Origin: Ruania alkalisoli
GTDB lineage: Bacteria > Actinomycetota > Actinomycetes > Actinomycetales > Beutenbergiaceae
Length of the DNA stretch: 64,000 bases
NCBI RefSeq assembly: GCF_014960965.1
Contig: NZ_CP063169.1
Span: 1,583,581 to 1,647,580 of the forward strand
Direction: 5' to 3'
The notes beneath the pieces were generated by a model. It had not been told where the DNA came from, made no database searches, and saw only the letters and a list, made by a program, of their open reading frames with translations. The first letter of the stretch is position 1, and the number at the start of each line of letters is the position of its first letter. Below are positions 60,677 through 64,000 of this stretch, in pieces. Both the position numbers and the translations under genes were made by a program.

Positions 60677-63340
60677 CTACTTGGGCTGCTTCGGTTCGGG
60701 AGGCAGCAGTTCACCGGTCACGCCGATCGCACCGGCGTCAGCCTCGGTCGACGTGGTGACTGTCAACGCCCCGGCCACACGCCCGGCTGACTTCAGGTCA
60801 CCGGCCACCGCCGCGACCAGCGCCTGCTGGCCAGAAGGAACGGTCAGTTCGGCCGACACGAACGAGGTGCGCTGGGAGACCTTGGCTTCCGACTTCACCT
60901 TCCGCATCGCGGCCAGGGCGGCACCGGCGGCCGGCAGCAACGCCGGATCCCCGTCTGCGGCAGCCTGCCGGAGTGTGTCGGCCGTGGGCCAGGCGGCGCG
61001 GTGCACCGACCCCTCCCGCCACCAGGACCAGACCTCTTCGGTGGCGAACGGCAGGAACGGGGCGAACAGGCGCAACAGCGTGTCGAGGGACAACCACAGC
61101 GCCGCCCTGGCACTCGCGATCGCCTCCGGGCTCACCGCGGCGGCCTCACCACCGTAGGCACGATCCTTGACCAGCTCCAGGTAGTCGTCGGTGAAGGTCC
61201 AGAAGAACGACTCCGACAGCTCCAGCGCCCGCGCGTGGTCGAACGCTTCGAATGCTGCGCTCGCCTTATCCACCACGCCCGCCAGCTCGGCCAGCACAGC
61301 GCGGTCGATCGGCTCGGTCACCGCCGCCGGGTCCAGTGTCACCTGCGAATCACCGGCGAAGGACAGTGCGAACTTGCTGGCGTTCAGCAGCTTGATCGCC
61401 AGCCGGCGCCCGATCTTCATCTGGCCCTCGTCGAAGGCCGTATCCGCGCCCAGGCGCGCCGAGGCCGACCAGTAGCGGACAGCGTCGGAGCCGTGCTGCT
61501 CGAGTAGCCCGAGCGGTGTGACCACGTTCCCCTTCGACTTCGACATCTTCTTGCGGTCCGGGTCCAGGATCCAGCCCGAGATGGCGGCGCGACGCCAGGG
61601 CAGGCAGTCGTGCTCAGCGTTGGCGCGCACCACGGTGGAGAACAGCCAGGTGCGGATGATGTCGTGCCCCTGCGGGCGCACGTCGTAGGGGAAGACGGTC
61701 TCGAAGAACTCCGGGTCGCGCTCCCAGCGCCCCGCCAGCTGCGGTGTCAGTGACGAGGTGGCCCAGGTGTCGAGCACGTCCGGATCGCCCGCGAAGCCGC
61801 CCGGCTTCCCGCGCTGTTCGGCCGTGTAGCCCTCGGGCACATCGGTGGCCGGGTCGATCGGCAGCTGGTCCTCCGTGGGCACCAGCGGATCGTTGTAGAG
61901 CACCTCGCCCGCATCGTTCAAGCGGTACCAGACCGGGAACGGCACGCCGAAGAACCGCTGCCGGGAGAGCAGCCAGTCGCCGGTGAGACCGTCCACCCAG
62001 TTCTCATAGCGGGACTCCATGTGCCCCGGGTACCAGGTGATCTCCTTGCCGCGCTTGACCAGCGACTCGCGCAGATCGGCATCGCGGCCCCCGTTGCGCA
62101 CGTACCACTGCCGGGAGGAGACGATCTCTAGCGGCTTGTCGCCCTTCTCGAAGAACTTCACCGGGTGGGAGATCTTCCGCGGCTCGCCGTGCAGATCCCC
62201 GGACTCGGTGAGCAGCTCCACCATCGTCTTCTGCGCGGAGAACACCGTCAGCCCCACCAGGCGCTCGTAGGCAGCCAGCCCCCCGGCGGAGGTGATCTCG
62301 GCGGGCGGCTCGGCCAGGATCCGGCCGTCGCGGCCGATGATGGTACGCGTAGGCAGGTTCAACTCCCGCCACCACGTGACGTCGGTCGTGTCACCGAAGG
62401 TGCAGATCATCGCGATCCCGGCGCCCTTCTCCGGGTCAGCCAGCTGGTGGGCGAGCACCGGCACCTCCACCCCAAACACCGGGGAGGTGGCCGTGGAGCC
62501 GAACAACGGCTGGTAGCGCTCGTCGTCGGGATGGGCCACTAGCGCCACACACGCGGCGAGAAGTTCCGGACGGGTGGTCTCGATGAACACGGGACCGTCA
62601 GCGCTGTGGAAGGAGATCCGGTGATACGCGCCCTCGCGCTCTCGGTCCTCCAACTCGGCCTGCGCCACCGCCGTCTGGAAGGTGACATCCCACAGGGTCG
62701 GCGCCTCGATCTGGTACGCCTCACCCCGCGCGAGCTGACGCAGGAAGGCGCGCTGCGACGTCTGCTGCGCCACGGGTGAGATGGTCTGGTACGTCTGCGC
62801 CCAGTCCACGCTCAGCCCCAGGTAGCGGAAGACCCGCTCGAAGCTCTTCTCGTCCTCGGCCGCCAGCGTCAGGCACAGCTCGACGAAGTTCTGCCGCGAG
62901 ACGGGAGTGGGGCGGTGCTTCTTCGGCACGTCGCCTTCGTACGGCGGGGTGAAGTCCGGGTCGTAGGGCAGGGAGGTGTCCACCTGCACCCCGTAGTAGT
63001 TCTGCACCCGCCGTTCGGTGGGCAGGCCGTTGTCGTCCCAGCCCATCGGGTAGAACACCTCGCGGCCGCGCATCCGCTGGTAGCGGGCCATGCAGTCGGT
63101 GTGGGTGTAGGAGAACACGTGCCCGATGTGCAGCGAGCCTGACGCCGTCGGGGGCGGGGTGTCGATCGAGAACACCTGCTCGCGCGGGCGCGTGCGGTCG
63201 AAGGCGTAGGTGCCGTTCTCGCCCCACGCCTGCGACCAGCGGTCCTCAAGGCCGTCGAGCGAAGGCTTCTCCGGTACCTGAGCGACCGGGCGGAGGGGCT
63301 CGGTCACGGCGGTGGCAGGGTTCGGGATGTTCTCGCTCAT
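60677..63340 (-). CDS. valS: Valyl-tRNA synthetase
   Basis: 887 residues. Class I synthetase: HIGH motif as [18 protein letters not shown] as [11 protein letters not shown], editing (CP1) domain including [21 protein letters not shown], tRNA-binding helical anticodon domain with [20 protein letters not shown]. The C-terminal coiled-coil arm of many ValRS is short here. ATG at 63340. The mycobacterial neighbour is clpX-side folC/valS, so the nitrogen cluster appears inserted between clpX and valS. Confidence 0.97.
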   Translation of the reverse strand: MSENIPNPATAVTEPLRPVAQVPEKPSLDGLEDRWSQAWGENGTYAFDRTRPREQVFSIDTPPPTASGSLHIGHVFSYTHTDCMARYQRMRGREVFYPMGWDDNGLPTERRVQNYYGVQVDTSLPYDPDFTPPYEGDVPKKHRPTPVSRQNFVELCLTLAAEDEKSFERVFRYLGLSVDWAQTYQTISPVAQQTSQRAFLRQLARGEAYQIEAPTLWDVTFQTAVAQAELEDREREGAYHRISFHSADGPVFIETTRPELLAACVALVAHPDDERYQPLFGSTATSPVFGVEVPVLAHQLADPEKGAGIAMICTFGDTTDVTWWRELNLPTRTIIGRDGRILAEPPAEITSAGGLAAYERLVGLTVFSAQKTMVELLTESGDLHGEPRKISHPVKFFEKGDKPLEIVSSRQWYVRNGGRDADLRESLVKRGKEITWYPGHMESRYENWVDGLTGDWLLSRQRFFGVPFPVWYRLNDAGEVLYNDPLVPTEDQLPIDPATDVPEGYTAEQRGKPGGFAGDPDVLDTWATSSLTPQLAGRWERDPEFFETVFPYDVRPQGHDIIRTWLFSTVVRANAEHDCLPWRRAAISGWILDPDRKKMSKSKGNVVTPLGLLEQHGSDAVRYWSASARLGADTAFDEGQMKIGRRLAIKLLNASKFALSFAGDSQVTLDPAAVTEPIDRAVLAELAGVVDKASAAFEAFDHARALELSESFFWTFTDDYLELVKDRAYGGEAAAVSPEAIASARAALWLSLDTLLRLFAPFLPFATEEVWSWWREGSVHRAAWPTADTLRQAAADGDPALLPAAGAALAAMRKVKSEAKVSQRTSFVSAELTVPSGQQALVAAVAGDLKSAGRVAGALTVTTSTEADAGAIGVTGELLPPEPKQPK

Positions 63341-63366
63341 GGTGCCTGATCATCCCAGATCCTCCC

Positions 63367-63391
63367 GGCGCCGTGGTAATCGCGGCGCCGT
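63367..63391. terminator. Hairpin between the PfkB gene and valS
   Basis: CGGCGCCG (63367-63374) and CGGCGCCG (63384-63391) form an 8-bp stem with a 9-base loop, starting two bases behind the kinase stop on the minus strand. No U-tract follows, so a leader stem for valS is equally possible. Confidence 0.5.
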
Positions 63392-63392
63392 C

Positions 63393-64000
63393 TTATAGCC
63401 CTGAGGAGGGCGCCGTCGGAGGTTCCGCATCCGGTGAGGCGAGATCCGCGTCGGAGAAGCGGGCAATGGTGGCTTCCGCGCGCCGCACCCGCCGAGTGGT
63501 CATCCCCGCGAGGCAGTCGGTGAGGAAGGAGTACGCTCCGGCGGTCTCGCGGGCGCTGCTCTCGCCGGCGTCGGCCCGGGTGCGCACGTCCCGCCACCAG
63601 TCGGCGATGTCACCCCACCCGGGAGCGGCCAGCGATCCTCCGAACTGCTGGACCGCGAGGGAGGAGCACAACGTGGCGAACCGGAGCCGCTTGGTCAGCG
63701 GCCACCCGCGCACGGTGCCGAGCACCAGGGCGGCGGCGAACACATCGCCGGCGCCGGTCGGGTCGATCGCGGCCACATCCAGGGCCGGCACCTCGGCCTC
63801 CTCGCCGGTGGCCGAGTCGATCGCGATCACCCCCTCGTGGCCGCGGGTCACCACGGCCAGCGGCACATGATCGGCGAGCGCGCGTAGCGCAGCCTGGGGG
63901 GAGTCGGTGCGCGTGTAACCCATCGCCTCCTGTGCGTTGGGAGTGAACGCGTAGCAGTCGGCGAGGTCAGTCAGGATCCGCCGGTCCCACACCTGTTCGG
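63393..64000 (-). CDS. PfkB-family carbohydrate kinase, N-terminus outside window
   Basis: The last 202 codons are present; the frame runs off the right edge with no start needed inside. PfkB signature 2 is DPTGAGDVFAAALVLG with the catalytic Asp of GAGD, preceded by VTRGHEGVIAIDSATGEEAEVPAL and CYAFTPNAQEAMGYT (the FxPNxxE region). Sugar or nucleoside specificity cannot be read from this half. The C-terminal 35 residues (ATIARFSDADLASPDAEPP) are an extension. Same strand as valS. Confidence 0.88.
   Translation of the reverse strand, partial: EQVWDRRILTDLADCYAFTPNAQEAMGYTRTDSPQAALRALADHVPLAVVTRGHEGVIAIDSATGEEAEVPALDVAAIDPTGAGDVFAAALVLGTVRGWPLTKRLRFATLCSSLAVQQFGGSLAAPGWGDIADWWRDVRTRADAGESSARETAGAYSFLTDCLAGMTTRRVRRAEATIARFSDADLASPDAEPPTAPSSGL

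Overview
The window is a high-G+C actinobacterial chromosome segment. Gene content and order suggest Micrococcales, perhaps near Beutenbergiaceae/Ruaniaceae (inference; no 16S gene is present). Signs are GTG starts, tightly overlapping operons, an F420-dependent glucose-6-phosphate dehydrogenase, a mycothiol-type DsbA-like reductase, group II truncated haemoglobin, the ClpP1-ClpP2-ClpX set and a wHTH-fused HemD (NnaR type). The housekeeping backbone (SSB paralogue, EttA, thioesterase, glbO, pepN, Rv2466c-like gene, rpiB, tig, clpP1, clpP2, clpX, valS) follows the order I recall from Mycobacterium tuberculosis around Rv2448c-Rv2478c. Lineage-specific blocks are inserted between these genes.

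Layout. 1-3132: right end of an integrated mobile element of visibly lower G+C, with a coiled-coil gene cut by the window edge, a hairpin-rich non-coding block, a Cys-rich gene coupled to xis, and a tyrosine integrase facing the 3' end of tRNA-Arg(UCU). 3243-9343: two dynamin-like GTPases, SSB paralogue, EttA and thioesterase. 9467-12859: ectABCD, read leftward. 13164-15577: nagZ-murQ. 15600-17616: DoxX-like, TesB and globin genes. 17715-22540: PTS enzyme I, a lone EIIB, MalQ and EIIA. 22545-30700: pepN (frameshifted), cupin, GNAT, thioredoxin-fold reductase, DUF6636, rhodanese-like, M13 peptidase and rpiB. 30715-35069: two poorly known proteins, an alkyltransferase-like protein, cysE-cysK, and the Cys-less ribosomal proteins L31B and L32. 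35275-37782: LPxTG-type surface protein with a nearly perfect internal duplication. 37808-38319: hairpins, a tandem duplication reaching into tRNA-Pro(UGG), and tRNA-Gly(UCC). 38491-44555: tig, clpP1, clpP2, clpX, an Rv2629/Vms1-like gene and chorismate mutase. 44598-59717: nitrate/nitrite assimilation and siroheme synthesis, interrupted by a small membrane protein, a DUF222-HNH gene and fgd. 59724-64000: quinone oxidoreductase, valS and a partial PfkB kinase.

The nitrogen cluster forms a complete path: nitrate uptake (NarK/NasA), nitrate to nitrite (NasC with an FAD/BFD partner), nitrite to ammonium (NirBD), siroheme for NirB (CysG-type SUMT/dehydrogenase, CbiX), and its own regulator (NnaR). 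Two sites, upstream of narK and of cbiX, match the four-half-site GlnR box pattern. In both, the box lies exactly 10 bp before a -10-like hexamer, and a short inverted repeat follows. The two dispersed parts therefore look like one nitrogen regulon. I did not find a convincing novel defence or biosynthetic system. The least explained pieces are the non-coding block of the mobile element, the 116-bp tandem duplication at tRNA-Pro, the split PTS with malQ, and the degenerate-active-site proteins (rhodanese without Cys, CPWA reductase).
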